This document shows, piece after piece, positions 8,080-17,300 of a stretch of DNA of 64,000 nucleotides. Position 1 is the first letter of the stretch. Each line of letters begins with the position of its first letter. Under the pieces are notes generated by a model. That model searched no databases and had not been told where the DNA came from. It worked only from the letters and a program-made list of their open reading frames with translations. The stretch covers positions 251,652 through 315,651 of the forward strand of contig PLHW01000008.1 in NCBI GenBank assembly GCA_003139095.1, read 5' to 3'. A program made the translations under genes and the position numbers. Origin of the DNA: Acidobacteriaceae bacterium (GTDB lineage: Bacteria; Acidobacteriota; Terriglobia; Terriglobales; Acidobacteriaceae).

Positions 8080-9798
8080 TTAGTGGATCGTTTCGCGGGC
8101 CACTTCTTCGAGCGTGGTCCAGCCTTGCGCAACCTTAGTCAGTCCGCTGCGGCGCAGCGTGATCATGCCGCGTTCAATTGCCTTCTTTTTCAACTCGAGC
8201 ACGGAAGCGCCCACTAACACCAGTTCGCGCATCTCGTCATCGACTTCCATCACTTCGTACAACCCGGTGCGCCCTTTGTAGCCGGTTTTGTTGCAAGTGG
8301 CGCAGCCTTTGCCCTTCATGATCTGGACGGTCTTGGATTCTTCGGGGGTGTAGCCTTCGTCAATCAGGGCTTGTGGGGGCATTTCGACGGGCTCGGCGCA
8401 ATCCTTGCAAATGCGCCGCACCAGGCGCTGCGCACAAATCAGGTGCACGGAGGTTGCCACCAGGAACGGTTCAATGCCCATGTTCATCAGGCGCGTAATG
8501 GTTTCGGGCGCGCCGTTGGTGTGCAGAGTCGACAACACCAGGTGGCCGGTGAGCGCGGCCTTGATGGCAATCTCCGCAGTTTCAAAATCGCGGATTTCGC
8601 CGACCAGAATGATGTTGGGGTCCTGCCGCAGGAAGGCGCGCAAGGCGGTCGCAAAGTTCAGGCCGATCTGCTCCTTCATCTGGACCTGGTTCACGCCGCC
8701 TAACTGAAATTCGACTGGGTCTTCGGCGGTCATGATGTTGGTATCGGGCTGGTTCAAGCGCGAGATCGCGGAATACAAAGTGTTCGTTTTGCCCGATCCG
8801 GTCGGACCTGTGACCAGCACCATGCCGTAGGGCTTGAGAATCGCTTTCTCAAATTTGACGAGGGACTCGGGCTCGAATCCGAGCTTGGTCATATCGAGCC
8901 GCAGATTTTCCTTGTCGAGCAAGCGGAGCACAATCTTCTCGCCCCACAGGGTTGGGAGCGTGGAGACGCGGAAGTCGAGTTGCTTTTTCTTGCCGCCAAT
9001 CTGCATCTTCAGCATGATGCGGCCATCCTGCGGGAGCCGCTTTTCGCTGATGTCGAGCTTGGACATGATCTTGAGGCGCGAAATGATGGCATCGCGCAGC
9101 TTGAGCGGCGGAGTCATGATCGACTGCAAAATGCCGTCAATACGGAAGCGCACACGGAATTCCTTTTCGTAGGGTTCCATGTGAATGTCGCTGGCGCCGC
9201 GCTTGACCGCGTCGGTAAGCACGAGGTTGACGAGCTTGACGATCGGAGCTTCGTCGGCGGCCTTTTCCAGCTCCTTCAGCTCCATCTCGTGCTCTTCGGC
9301 CTGCACCTCGATATCGCCCGCCTCGCCGTAGTCGTTCATCGATTGCATGACCTGCTCGAGCTCTTCCTCCTTGGAAGCGCCGTAGGCTTTGTCGATGCCC
9401 TCTACGATGGAGCTTTCGGAAGCCACGACCGGCTCGATGTTGAAGCCGGTCATGAACTTGATGTCGTCCATGGCGAAGACGTTGGTGGGATCGACCATGG
9501 CGATGGTGAGCGATGCGCCCACACGGCTGAGCGGCAGAATCTGGTAGCGCTTGGCGGTCTCGAACGGAATCAGCTTAATGACGGCAGGGTCGATCTCGAA
9601 ATAGGAAAGATTGATGGCGGGCACGCCGTACTGGCGCGACAAGAAGTTGGTGACATCCTCATCGGAGAGGAAGCCGAGCTTCACCAAAGCCGAGGCGAGG
9701 CGGCAGCGAGTGTCTTTCTGGAGCTTCGTCGCCTGTTCCAACTGCTCTGCGGTAATGACCTTTTCTTTGACGAGCAGGTCGCCCAGCCGCTGAGACAT
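8080..9798 (-). CDS. pilB: Type IV pilus extension ATPase PilB
   Basis: The 572 residues contain an N-terminal T2SSE_N (MshEN) domain, Walker A GPTGSGKTN, EDPVEFQLGG, Walker B DPNIILVGEIRD and a C-terminal tetra-Cys zinc motif (CKDC...CATC). PilB drives pilus polymerisation, and some MshEN domains bind c-di-GMP. It is the first gene of the pilus run. A dyad TGACA-N5-TGTCA (9878-9892) lies 80-95 bp upstream. SD-like AGGAGA precedes the ATG. Confidence 0.95.
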   Translation of the reverse strand: MSQRLGDLLVKEKVITAEQLEQATKLQKDTRCRLASALVKLGFLSDEDVTNFLSRQYGVPAINLSYFEIDPAVIKLIPFETAKRYQILPLSRVGASLTIAMVDPTNVFAMDDIKFMTGFNIEPVVASESSIVEGIDKAYGASKEEELEQVMQSMNDYGEAGDIEVQAEEHEMELKELEKAADEAPIVKLVNLVLTDAVKRGASDIHMEPYEKEFRVRFRIDGILQSIMTPPLKLRDAIISRLKIMSKLDISEKRLPQDGRIMLKMQIGGKKKQLDFRVSTLPTLWGEKIVLRLLDKENLRLDMTKLGFEPESLVKFEKAILKPYGMVLVTGPTGSGKTNTLYSAISRLNQPDTNIMTAEDPVEFQLGGVNQVQMKEQIGLNFATALRAFLRQDPNIILVGEIRDFETAEIAIKAALTGHLVLSTLHTNGAPETITRLMNMGIEPFLVATSVHLICAQRLVRRICKDCAEPVEMPPQALIDEGYTPEESKTVQIMKGKGCATCNKTGYKGRTGLYEVMEVDDEMRELVLVGASVLELKKKAIERGMITLRRSGLTKVAQGWTTLEEVARETIH

Positions 9799-9877
9799 AT
9801 CTCTCCTGTTTCCCGTTTCGACGGGTTTGTGCGAAACCTCTGATTTCCGGGGGGATCAGGGGGCAGCGAGTTCGCAC

Positions 9878-9892
9878 TGACACAAATTGTCA
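9878..9892. promoter_or_regulatory. Dyad TGACA-CAAAT-TGTCA upstream of pilB
   Basis: A perfect 5+5 inverted repeat lies 80-95 bp upstream of pilB. On the pilB strand one arm forms TTGACA, so the dyad could overlap a -35 box. No convincing -10 is seen at standard spacing. Confidence 0.35.
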
Positions 9893-10047
9893 ACCCTTTG
9901 GGAATTCTGAAAAAGTAACTTCAGTACTTGTACTCAGAAGCGGGGGAGCGCGGGACAGGCTGTGGGCGACCATTGGCTAGCAGAAATCCACAATTTGCGG
10001 CGGGCCGCCGCACGCTGGAACATGATCTTCGGTGTAGAAAGGAAGTG

Positions 10048-10872
10048 ATGCATCGCACTGAATCACAAAAAACCGATGCGCGCGTCTTTCGTGGAGACGT
10101 GGCGCCGACCGGGTCCGAGCGCAGCATTCGCGATTATTTTCAAACGCTGTACGCGGCTTGGGGACAGCAACACTGGTGGCCGGCGCAAACGCGATTCGAA
10201 GTAATTGTGGGCGCCTATCTCACGCAAAATACCTCGTGGACGAATGTTGAAAAGGCGATGAAGAGCTTGCGGAAAGCGCGGATTCTGAGCGTGGACGGGG
10301 TCCGGCGCACGCCCTTACCACAGTTGGAGCAGTTGATTCGATCGGCGGGATATTTTCGTCAAAAAGCGCAGCGGCTTAAAACCTTTATCAATTTTCTGGA
10401 CGGGCGCTACGGCGGGTCGCTCGCGCGCATGTTCGCCGCGCCGACGGCCCGGCTGCGCGAGGAATTGCTCGGCCTCAACGGGATTGGCCCGGAAACCGCC
10501 GATTCGATTCTGTTGTATGCAGGAAATCATCCGGTGTTTGTGGTGGACGCTTACACGCGGCGCATTCTGGAGCGCCATGAGCTGATCTCGCCGCGCGCCA
10601 CCTACGAGGACATTCGCGCCCTTTTCGAGCGATCGCTGGCGCCCTTGGCGGAGGAGACGCTCGAATGCGCCTCCCCGCCAATTGCAGGGGCTCTGCCGCG
10701 CGGCTCGTATCACTTGCCGTCGCGCATGAGCACCGCGAAACGCGCGGCGCTGGTGGGAGTTTTCAACGAAATGCACGGGCTGATCGTGGGCGTCGGCAAG
10801 AATTTTTGCAAATCATCACAACCTGAGTGTGAGCGCTGTCCTTTGCAGAAGTTTCTTCCTGCCGCAAAGTAG
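10048..10872 (+). CDS. Endonuclease III-like HhH-GPD DNA glycosylase
   Basis: About 274 residues. The helix-hairpin-helix LNGIGPETADSILL is followed by the catalytic Asp loop FVVDAYTRR (Asp167). The lyase Lys of endonuclease III is replaced by Glu149, as in mono-functional alkylpurine glycosylases of the MagIII type. At the C-terminus Cys254, Cys261 and Cys264 match the first three iron-sulfur ligands, but the fourth position is Leu270. Inference: a mono-functional base-excision glycosylase with a weakened or absent 4Fe-4S cluster. I chose the ATG at 10048, which follows AAAGGAAG; the open frame begins earlier. It is followed directly by the xylanase gene. Confidence 0.8.
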   Translation: MHRTESQKTDARVFRGDVAPTGSERSIRDYFQTLYAAWGQQHWWPAQTRFEVIVGAYLTQNTSWTNVEKAMKSLRKARILSVDGVRRTPLPQLEQLIRSAGYFRQKAQRLKTFINFLDGRYGGSLARMFAAPTARLREELLGLNGIGPETADSILLYAGNHPVFVVDAYTRRILERHELISPRATYEDIRALFERSLAPLAEETLECASPPIAGALPRGSYHLPSRMSTAKRAALVGVFNEMHGLIVGVGKNFCKSSQPECERCPLQKFLPAAK

Positions 10873-10879
10873 TGCGAGC

Positions 10880-11965
10880 ATGAACCGGACCACTTGCGCC
10901 GCGCTTTGGTGCCTTTCGATCTGTTTCGCGTTGGCCGCATCCTCGCCGCCCTTGCTCTCGCCGCCCACATCGTTGCGCGGCACAGCGCAGGGTTCCGGGA
11001 TTCTGGTCGGCGCGGCCGTCCGCCCGGCGCAGCTTTCGGAGCCGGCTTACGCCGCAACGCTCGCCCGCGAGTTCGACATGCTGGAACCGGAAGACGCCCT
11101 GAAATGGGAGACGCTGCGGCCGGATCCGCAGACCTTCGACTTTTCGCAGGCCGATGCGATCGTCGATTTCGCCACGCGCCACAATATGAAGGTTCGCGGG
11201 CACACGCTGGTGTGGCATCGCCAAAATCCGGCATGGTTGACGAACGGGAGCTTCACGCCGGAGCAACTCGCGAATTTGCTCGAGACTCACATTAAGACAG
11301 TGATCGGGCATTACCGGGGAAAGATATTCGCATGGGACGTGGTAAACGAGGCCTTTGACGAAGGCGTGCGAACGGGCCAGCTTCGCAGCACGATCTGGTC
11401 CGACCAGCCGGGCATCGGCGATGCGGGAATGGGCGCGGCGTACATTGCGCAGTGCTTTCGCTGGGCGCGCCAGGCCGATCCCTATGCCCTTCTTTTTTAT
11501 AACGAGGCGGAGGCGGAAGAGGTTGGCCGGAAATCGGACGCGGTCTATGCCATGGTGCGCGAATTAAAAAAGCAGGGCGTGCCGATTGATGGAGTCGGTT
11601 TGCAAATGCACATTGGCGACCAGGTTCCGGATATTGCATCGATCTCCGCGAACATCGCGCGCTTTACGGCGCTCGGCGTGCAGGTGCACATCACGGAAAT
11701 GGATGTGTCACTGCCGGTGGACGGCGCGGGCAACGCGACCGGCGATGATCTCCGGAAGCAAGCCGACATTTATCGGCGGATTGCCGATGCGTGCCTCGAC
11801 CACTCGGGATGCAGCGCAATCCAGACATGGGGATTCACCGATAAGTATTCGTGGATCGGCTCGCACTCGAAACACACGCGAGGCGCGGCCTTGCCCTTCG
11901 ACGGGAACTACCAGCCAAAACCCGCTTATGACGCGCTGCGCCAGGCGCTTGCCCGAGGGCGCTAG
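10880..11965 (+). CDS. Secreted GH10 endo-1,4-beta-xylanase
   Basis: A signal peptide (CAALWCLSICFALAASS) precedes a single GH10 barrel. GHTLVWH, the acid/base Glu157 in WDVVNEAFDEG, and the nucleophile Glu273 in HITEMDVSL are all present. The enzyme cleaves internal xylan bonds with retention. No carbohydrate-binding module follows; the protein stops after the catalytic domain at about 361 residues. The start at 10880 is chosen for the signal peptide and lies 7 bases after the glycosylase stop codon. It suggests plant-polymer use by the organism. Confidence 0.92.
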   Translation: MNRTTCAALWCLSICFALAASSPPLLSPPTSLRGTAQGSGILVGAAVRPAQLSEPAYAATLAREFDMLEPEDALKWETLRPDPQTFDFSQADAIVDFATRHNMKVRGHTLVWHRQNPAWLTNGSFTPEQLANLLETHIKTVIGHYRGKIFAWDVVNEAFDEGVRTGQLRSTIWSDQPGIGDAGMGAAYIAQCFRWARQADPYALLFYNEAEAEEVGRKSDAVYAMVRELKKQGVPIDGVGLQMHIGDQVPDIASISANIARFTALGVQVHITEMDVSLPVDGAGNATGDDLRKQADIYRRIADACLDHSGCSAIQTWGFTDKYSWIGSHSKHTRGAALPFDGNYQPKPAYDALRQALARGR

Positions 11966-12050
11966 CCGCGTCTCCACTCTCGTTCGCCCGCAGGCCGCAC
12001 TATAATGAGGCGATTACCCGCTCTGGCAAGGGTCGGGGAGACCTCTACTT

Positions 12051-14294
12051 TTGGCGGCCGACAATCTAACTCGCGATCTCGAAAACAAACCATCGACCCG
12101 GCGGAAAGTCGTCATCGTGGTGGCGATCGGCGCGTTTTTACTGCTCGCGCTGCTGGTGGCGCAAGGCTCGTTCAATCTGAAATTCATCAGCCCAGACACG
12201 AACCAGGAGCTCTTCTTTTTTGTCAGCCTGACGGGACTGATCTTTGCGGCTTTCGTCGCGCTCTCGGTAGTGCTGGGCCGCAACCTTTTAAAGCTTTATG
12301 CGGAGCGGCAACTGGGAGTGGCCGGCTCGAAGTTCCGCACGCGCCTGGTGGTGGTAAATCTGCTGCTCTCGTTCTTGCCCGTGATCGCGATGTTCTGGTT
12401 TTCATACGGGCTGATGAACCGCTCCATCGACAAGTGGTTTTCGCAGCCGGTCGAGGAAGTGCGAGCCGATACCGCGGCCATGTCGGCACTGCTTTACGAC
12501 TATGCCGGACAGAACGCAACTTCAGAGGCGCAGTCGATCGCGCAAACGGAGGAATTCCAAAAGGCGTTTGCGCGTGGGAATTTTTCGGCGGTCAACGAAG
12601 AGCTCCAGGAGCATGTACCTACTCTGCAAGGTGGGTTCGTCATCGTGTTGAGCGATGGGAACGCGGCTGCCGCATTGGGCACTCCCGCCGCGTGGACCGA
12701 GATGAAAAGCCGCTTTCCGCTGGCGCAGGCCTTGCGCGGAGAGCATCCTCAATTCCAGTGGGGCGACACCGACTATATTGTCGGCGCGGCGCAGCAAGGT
12801 ACGGGTGTCGTGCTCGTGGCCATGCCGTTGCCGCCAAAATTTGCCCAGACGGCCAAGCAGATTCAGGACAGTCAGAAGCGCTATTTTGAACTCTCGCGCG
12901 ATCGAAAACTTGTTCGCCGCATTTATCTGGGATTTCTGCTTCTTCTGACCGTGCTGGTGCTGTTCGCTTCGACGTGGCTTGCTTTGTTTCTTTCCAAGCT
13001 GGTCAATCGGCCGGTGGCGGCGCTGGCGGCGGGCACGGAGGCGATTTCGAAAGGCCAGTTCGATTACCGCGTTGACATCCGCGCGACCGATGAGTTGGCC
13101 GAACTCGTGCAGTCGTTCAACAGCATGGCCGGGCAACTGGAATCCAGCCGGCGGCAGATTGAAGCCTCCAGCCGCGAACTTGCCAAGGCGAATGAGGCGC
13201 TCGAGAGCCGGCGCCACTACATCGAAATCGTGCTCGAGAGCATTCCCACCGGCGTCGTCTCGATTGACGGCGCGCGCCGCGTGACGCTCGCCAATGCCGC
13301 GTTTGCCCGCATGTTTTATCCTGAGCGGCCGGAGTTCACCAGCCCGGCGGCGCTGGTTGGGCTTCCGGTTCAGGATCTGCTGCCGGGGAGCGTTCTAGAG
13401 GATCTTGAGCCTCTGCTCCGCCGCGCCGATCGCATGGGACTGACGGCGGCGAGCATGGAAATTCCTTTGCCGCACGCGAAACTGAATGTTGCCGTCACGG
13501 TTGCGGCGCTCGAATATCCGGCGCAGAGGTTGGGGTATGTGCTGGTTTTCGAAGACCTGTCGGATCTGCTGCGCGCACAAAAACAGGCCGCGTGGCGCGA
13601 GGTGGCGCGGCGCGTGGCGCACGAGATCAAAAATCCGCTGACCCCAATCGCTCTTTCGGCCGAACGCATCCACCGCCATCTAACGCGCGGAACCGCTCCC
13701 GATGCGGCGTCGCTCGAAGTAATCCGCGCGTGCGCAGACACCATCAATCATGCGGTGGAAACCGTGCGCAAACTGGTAGATGAATTCTCGGTGCTGGCCC
13801 GCTTCCCTGCCTCGCATCCGCGCCCGGCGAGCCTCAACAGCCTGGTGGAAAGCGCGCTGAGTCTGTTCGATGGCAGGCTCGAGGGCATTCGCGTGCGAAC
13901 CGAACTGGCGCACGACTTACCGGCGGTTCTGGCCGATCCGGAGGCGATCAAGCGCGCGATCGCAAATCTGGTCGACAATGCCGCCGAATCGTTGCAGGAT
14001 GCGATGCTCAAAGAAATCACGATCCGCACCGCGCTCGTGGCCAGCCGTGAGACGGTCGAACTGGCGGTCTCCGATACCGGGCACGGCGTTTCGCGCGAGG
14101 TAAAGGAGCGCTTGTTCCTTCCTTACTTCTCCACCAAACAACGCGGCACCGGCCTTGGCCTGGCGATTGTCAGCCGAATTGTGCAAGATCACAATGGCTC
14201 GATCCGCGTGGAAGAGAACAAGCCGATGGGCAGCCGCTTTGTGATGGAATTGCCGGTAGCGGTCGAAACGATCAGCGCGCCGGCGGCAAGCTAA
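12051..14294 (+). CDS. ntrY: NtrY-type membrane sensor histidine kinase
   Basis: The 747 residues show three N-terminal membrane segments, a periplasmic sensor region, a fourth segment near 290-315, HAMP (about 320-370), PAS (about 395-500), HisKA with His524 in HEIKNPLTP, and HATPase with NLVDNAAESL, DTGHGV and GTGLGLAIV. The start is TTG, preceded by GGGGAG 9-10 bases upstream. It shares the TAATG junction with ntrX, so the two are translationally coupled. NtrY senses nitrogen or redox cues in Proteobacteria; the signal here is unknown. Confidence 0.9.
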   Translation: MAADNLTRDLENKPSTRRKVVIVVAIGAFLLLALLVAQGSFNLKFISPDTNQELFFFVSLTGLIFAAFVALSVVLGRNLLKLYAERQLGVAGSKFRTRLVVVNLLLSFLPVIAMFWFSYGLMNRSIDKWFSQPVEEVRADTAAMSALLYDYAGQNATSEAQSIAQTEEFQKAFARGNFSAVNEELQEHVPTLQGGFVIVLSDGNAAAALGTPAAWTEMKSRFPLAQALRGEHPQFQWGDTDYIVGAAQQGTGVVLVAMPLPPKFAQTAKQIQDSQKRYFELSRDRKLVRRIYLGFLLLLTVLVLFASTWLALFLSKLVNRPVAALAAGTEAISKGQFDYRVDIRATDELAELVQSFNSMAGQLESSRRQIEASSRELAKANEALESRRHYIEIVLESIPTGVVSIDGARRVTLANAAFARMFYPERPEFTSPAALVGLPVQDLLPGSVLEDLEPLLRRADRMGLTAASMEIPLPHAKLNVAVTVAALEYPAQRLGYVLVFEDLSDLLRAQKQAAWREVARRVAHEIKNPLTPIALSAERIHRHLTRGTAPDAASLEVIRACADTINHAVETVRKLVDEFSVLARFPASHPRPASLNSLVESALSLFDGRLEGIRVRTELAHDLPAVLADPEAIKRAIANLVDNAAESLQDAMLKEITIRTALVASRETVELAVSDTGHGVSREVKERLFLPYFSTKQRGTGLGLAIVSRIVQDHNGSIRVEENKPMGSRFVMELPVAVETISAPAAS

Positions 14295-15649
14295 TGGCTC
14301 ACATTCTTATTGTCGACGACGAATCCGGCATCCGCGACTCTCTGCGGGGAATCCTCGAGGATGAAGGTCATAAGGTCAGCGTCAGCCCGAGCGGCGAGGA
14401 TTGCCTCGAACAGCTGCGCAAGCTGAGCTTTGACGTCATTCTGCTGGATGTATGGCTGACGGGCATGGACGGGCTTGAGGCGCTGGAAAAAATCCGGGCG
14501 CTCGACGATCCCCCTGAAGTCATCATGATTTCCGGACACGGCACCATTGAAACCGCGGTGCGCGCGACCAAGCTCGGGGCCTACGATTTCGCCGAGAAAC
14601 CGCTTTCTCTGGAGAAGACGCTGATTCTCGTCAAAAACGCGGCCGAGGCGCGCCGCCTGCGCCACGAAAATCTTGACCTGCGCAAACAGCTGCAATCCAA
14701 AAGCGTCATCGTCGGCGACAGCGTTCCCATGAAGGCACTGCGCCAGCAGATCGGGCTGATGGCGCCGACTCACGGGCGCGTGCTGATTTACGGCGAGTCG
14801 GGCACGGGCAAAGAACTGGTGGCCCATGCCATTCACGTGCGGAGTTTGCGCAAAGACGAGCCGTTTGTCGAGATCAACTGCGCCGCGCTCCCCGAAGACC
14901 TGATCGACAGCGAACTGTTTGGGCACCGCAAATCCTCGTTTCCCGGCGCGACCGCCGACAAGGAAGGCAAGTTTCAGAAGGCCGATCACGGAACCCTGTT
15001 TCTCGACGAAGTGGGCGACATGAGCCTGAAGACGCAAGCCAAGGTCTTGCGCACTCTGGAGCAGCAGCGTTTTGTGCCGGTGGGAAGCGACGATGCGGTC
15101 ACGGTCGACGTGCGCGTCATCGCCTCCACCAATAAGGACCTTGAGGAGGAGATTGCCAAGGGCAATTTCCGCGAAGACCTCTTTTACCGGCTCAATGTGA
15201 TTCCGTTTGTGGTGCCGCCGGTGCGCGAGCGCAAAGAAGACATCCCGTTACTGGCGCGGCATTTTCTCAAGGAATTCGCGTCGGCGTATGGGCGCCGTCC
15301 GCGCGAGATCACAGACGATGCCATCGATTCGCTGATGCGCTATTCATGGCCGGGAAATGTTCGCGAACTGCGAAACGTGATCGAACGCATCGTGATCATG
15401 AACCCCACCACCACGCGCTTCGAGCGCAAGCATCTGCCGCCGCTGCTGCACCGCGACGGGAGCAGGCGAGTTGCCGGCGTTGAGGCGTCCACGCTGCACC
15501 AGGCGCGCGCAGCCTACGAGCGCGATTACATTCTTAAGAAGCTCGACGAAAATCACGGCAACGTAAGCCGCACTGCCGAGGTGCTCGGACTCGAACGCAG
15601 CCACCTTTATCGAAAGATGAAAAGCCTGGGGATTGCGGCGAAGGAGTGA
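14294..15649 (+). CDS. ntrX: NtrX-type response regulator with altered GAFTGA loop
   Basis: Receiver domain with Asp52 (LLDVWLTGMDG), AAA+ domain with Walker A GESGTGKE and Walker B GTLFLDEVGDM, and a Fis-type helix-turn-helix at the end (LGLERSHLYRKMKSLGI). The sigma-54 contact loop, normally GAFTGA, reads SSFPGA at residues 214-219. Known: substitutions in this loop usually abolish sigma-54 activation, and some NtrX proteins act on sigma-70 promoters instead. Inference: this regulator may not use sigma-54. The ATG overlaps the ntrY stop by one base. Confidence 0.9.
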   Translation: MAHILIVDDESGIRDSLRGILEDEGHKVSVSPSGEDCLEQLRKLSFDVILLDVWLTGMDGLEALEKIRALDDPPEVIMISGHGTIETAVRATKLGAYDFAEKPLSLEKTLILVKNAAEARRLRHENLDLRKQLQSKSVIVGDSVPMKALRQQIGLMAPTHGRVLIYGESGTGKELVAHAIHVRSLRKDEPFVEINCAALPEDLIDSELFGHRKSSFPGATADKEGKFQKADHGTLFLDEVGDMSLKTQAKVLRTLEQQRFVPVGSDDAVTVDVRVIASTNKDLEEEIAKGNFREDLFYRLNVIPFVVPPVRERKEDIPLLARHFLKEFASAYGRRPREITDDAIDSLMRYSWPGNVRELRNVIERIVIMNPTTTRFERKHLPPLLHRDGSRRVAGVEASTLHQARAAYERDYILKKLDENHGNVSRTAEVLGLERSHLYRKMKSLGIAAKE

Positions 15650-15678
15650 GGCGACGGCGGTCGACCGCCGGCCAACGA

Positions 15679-16128
15679 CTATCTCTTAATCATGTGGATC
15701 TCGGTCCCATTCTTGTGGAACCGGACCTCGTCCATCAATTGGTTAATCAGAAAAATGCCGCGGCCGTGGTGGGAATAGATGTTTGTTCCGTCACAGGGAT
15801 CTGGAATCTTAGAAGGATCGAAGCCGGGCCCGGGATCGCGCACCACGATCAACATTCCCTGCTGCGGATCGCAGGCTACGTCGCATTCCACAATCTTGGA
15901 AGGATCGCTCTTGGCCCCGTGTACGACCGCGTTGGCGAGCGCTTCGGTCAGCGCCAGTTCGATGTCGTCCTCGCGGCCCGAGGCGCACCGGGTCTGGCGC
16001 ACCACCTCCATCACACTGCGCACCACCGGATCCACGGCGTCACGATCCGCGCTCAGCGTGACACTTAGCTTGAGGTCGAAATGGCTCGTCCCCGTTCCGT
16101 CCGGCTTTTCCCGCGAAGAATCGGTCAT
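15679..16128 (-). CDS. RsbW/SpoIIAB-like anti-sigma factor serine kinase
   Basis: The 149 residues form a single GHKL ATPase domain of the HATPase_c_2 type: N box ELALTEALANAVVHG, G1 DPGPGFDP and G2 HGRGIFLI. Such proteins hold a sigma factor inactive or phosphorylate an STAS anti-anti-sigma partner. No sigma factor or STAS gene is adjacent, so the partner lies elsewhere. It faces away from ntrX and is preceded by a TTGCAT/TACAAT promoter-like pair. Other GHKL regulators of phosphatase cascades cannot be excluded. Confidence 0.82.
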   Translation of the reverse strand: MTDSSREKPDGTGTSHFDLKLSVTLSADRDAVDPVVRSVMEVVRQTRCASGREDDIELALTEALANAVVHGAKSDPSKIVECDVACDPQQGMLIVVRDPGPGFDPSKIPDPCDGTNIYSHHGRGIFLINQLMDEVRFHKNGTEIHMIKR

Positions 16129-16201
16129 GGGAGCGTCGTGGCCTTGGCCGTCTGATCTCGAGTGGCCCGTCGGTAAGTGAGATGCTCAGAGGCGTTTGTG
16201 A

Positions 16202-16230
16202 ATTGTAGGCAGTTATGAAGAATGATGCAA
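16202..16230 (-). promoter_or_regulatory. Sigma-70-like promoter for the RsbW-like gene
   Basis: On the minus strand TTGCAT (16230-16225) and TACAAT (16207-16202) are 17 bp apart, with about 70 bp of leader to the start at 16128. Confidence 0.5.
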
Positions 16231-16325
16231 CTTTTTTCGATATCGGCCAATCTTGGTCAAACCTCAGCCGGAGAAGCGGCACAAGCGCTATCCCGCGGAT
16301 CCTGGAACCCTCCCGGGCATACGTT

Positions 16326-17300
16326 TCACTCTGATTTCGGTCCCTGCTCCGCGCCGAATTGTTGGAATTGGCGGCGCCAGTCGAGTTCCTCGACAAATTG
16401 CCGGGAATCGCGCCAGCCCGCATGAACCTTGACGAAAAGCTCGAGAAAGACCTTGGCGCCCACCATTTTTTCAATATCGAGGCGCGCCGCGGTTCCGATC
16501 TTCTTCAGCATCTGACCGCCTTTGCCGAGCAAGATCGCTTTCTGCCCTGCGCGCTCGCAGTAAATGGTGGCGGCGATTCGCACCAGCTTCGGCCCTTCAT
16601 CGAACTGCTCGATCAGCACGCTGACCGCATGGGGAACCTCTTCCTGCGTCTGCATCAGAACCTGCTCGCGGATCATTTCTGACGCCATGAATCGCACGGG
16701 CTGGTCCGTGATCTGCTCCTCGGGAAAGTGGCGCGGGCCCTTCGGCAGATTTTTCACGACGCATTCCAGCAGCTCGTCGAGGCCCTTTTTCTTGAGGGCG
16801 GAAATCGGGATGATCTCCTGAAAAGTTACGCCGCGAACGTTTTCCGGCCGCTGAAAATGCGCCATCAGCGGCAAAAGGTCGCGTTTGTCGGCGAGCAGGT
16901 CAATCTTATTGAGCAGCAGGAGGGCGGGCGTGGCCGTCTTTTTGACCAGATCGAGAACATCCGCATCGCTCGCGTCCCACTTCCGCTTGCCGTCAACAAT
17001 GAGCAGAATCAAATCGCAGCCGTCCAGCGCCTCGCGGATCTCGGCCATCATTTTCCGTCCGAGCGACGAACCGGAGCGATGCACGCCCGGCGTATCGATC
17101 AGCACGATCTGGCCGGACTCGCGCGTTTTGCCGCCCTGCTCCCGCTTTGGCAGATTGATTATCCCCAGAATGCGGTTCCGGGTGGTCTGCGGCTTGGGCG
17201 AAATGATGGCCAGCTTTTCGCCGACCAGCGCGTTCAACAGCGTGCTTTTGCCCGCGTTGGGCCGGCCGAGAATGCAGACGAATCCAGAGTGAAATGCCAT
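16326..17300 (-). CDS. era: GTPase Era
   Basis: The 324 residues have all G motifs: G1 GRPNAGKST, switch Thr region TTRNRILG, G3 DTPG, G4 NKID and G5 ISALK. A C-terminal KH domain follows (GKGGQMLKKIG). Era binds the 3' end of 16S rRNA and assists 30S assembly. It is slightly longer than typical (about 300) because of an extra segment near residue 55 (KREQGGKTRESG) and a C-terminal tail. Confidence 0.95.
   Translation of the reverse strand: MAFHSGFVCILGRPNAGKSTLLNALVGEKLAIISPKPQTTRNRILGIINLPKREQGGKTRESGQIVLIDTPGVHRSGSSLGRKMMAEIREALDGCDLILLIVDGKRKWDASDADVLDLVKKTATPALLLLNKIDLLADKRDLLPLMAHFQRPENVRGVTFQEIIPISALKKKGLDELLECVVKNLPKGPRHFPEEQITDQPVRFMASEMIREQVLMQTQEEVPHAVSVLIEQFDEGPKLVRIAATIYCERAGQKAILLGKGGQMLKKIGTAARLDIEKMVGAKVFLELFVKVHAGWRDSRQFVEELDWRRQFQQFGAEQGPKSE

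Noticed and set aside
6932-8083. 383-codon open frame opposite pilT
   Set aside because: Antisense shadow of pilT; no motif.
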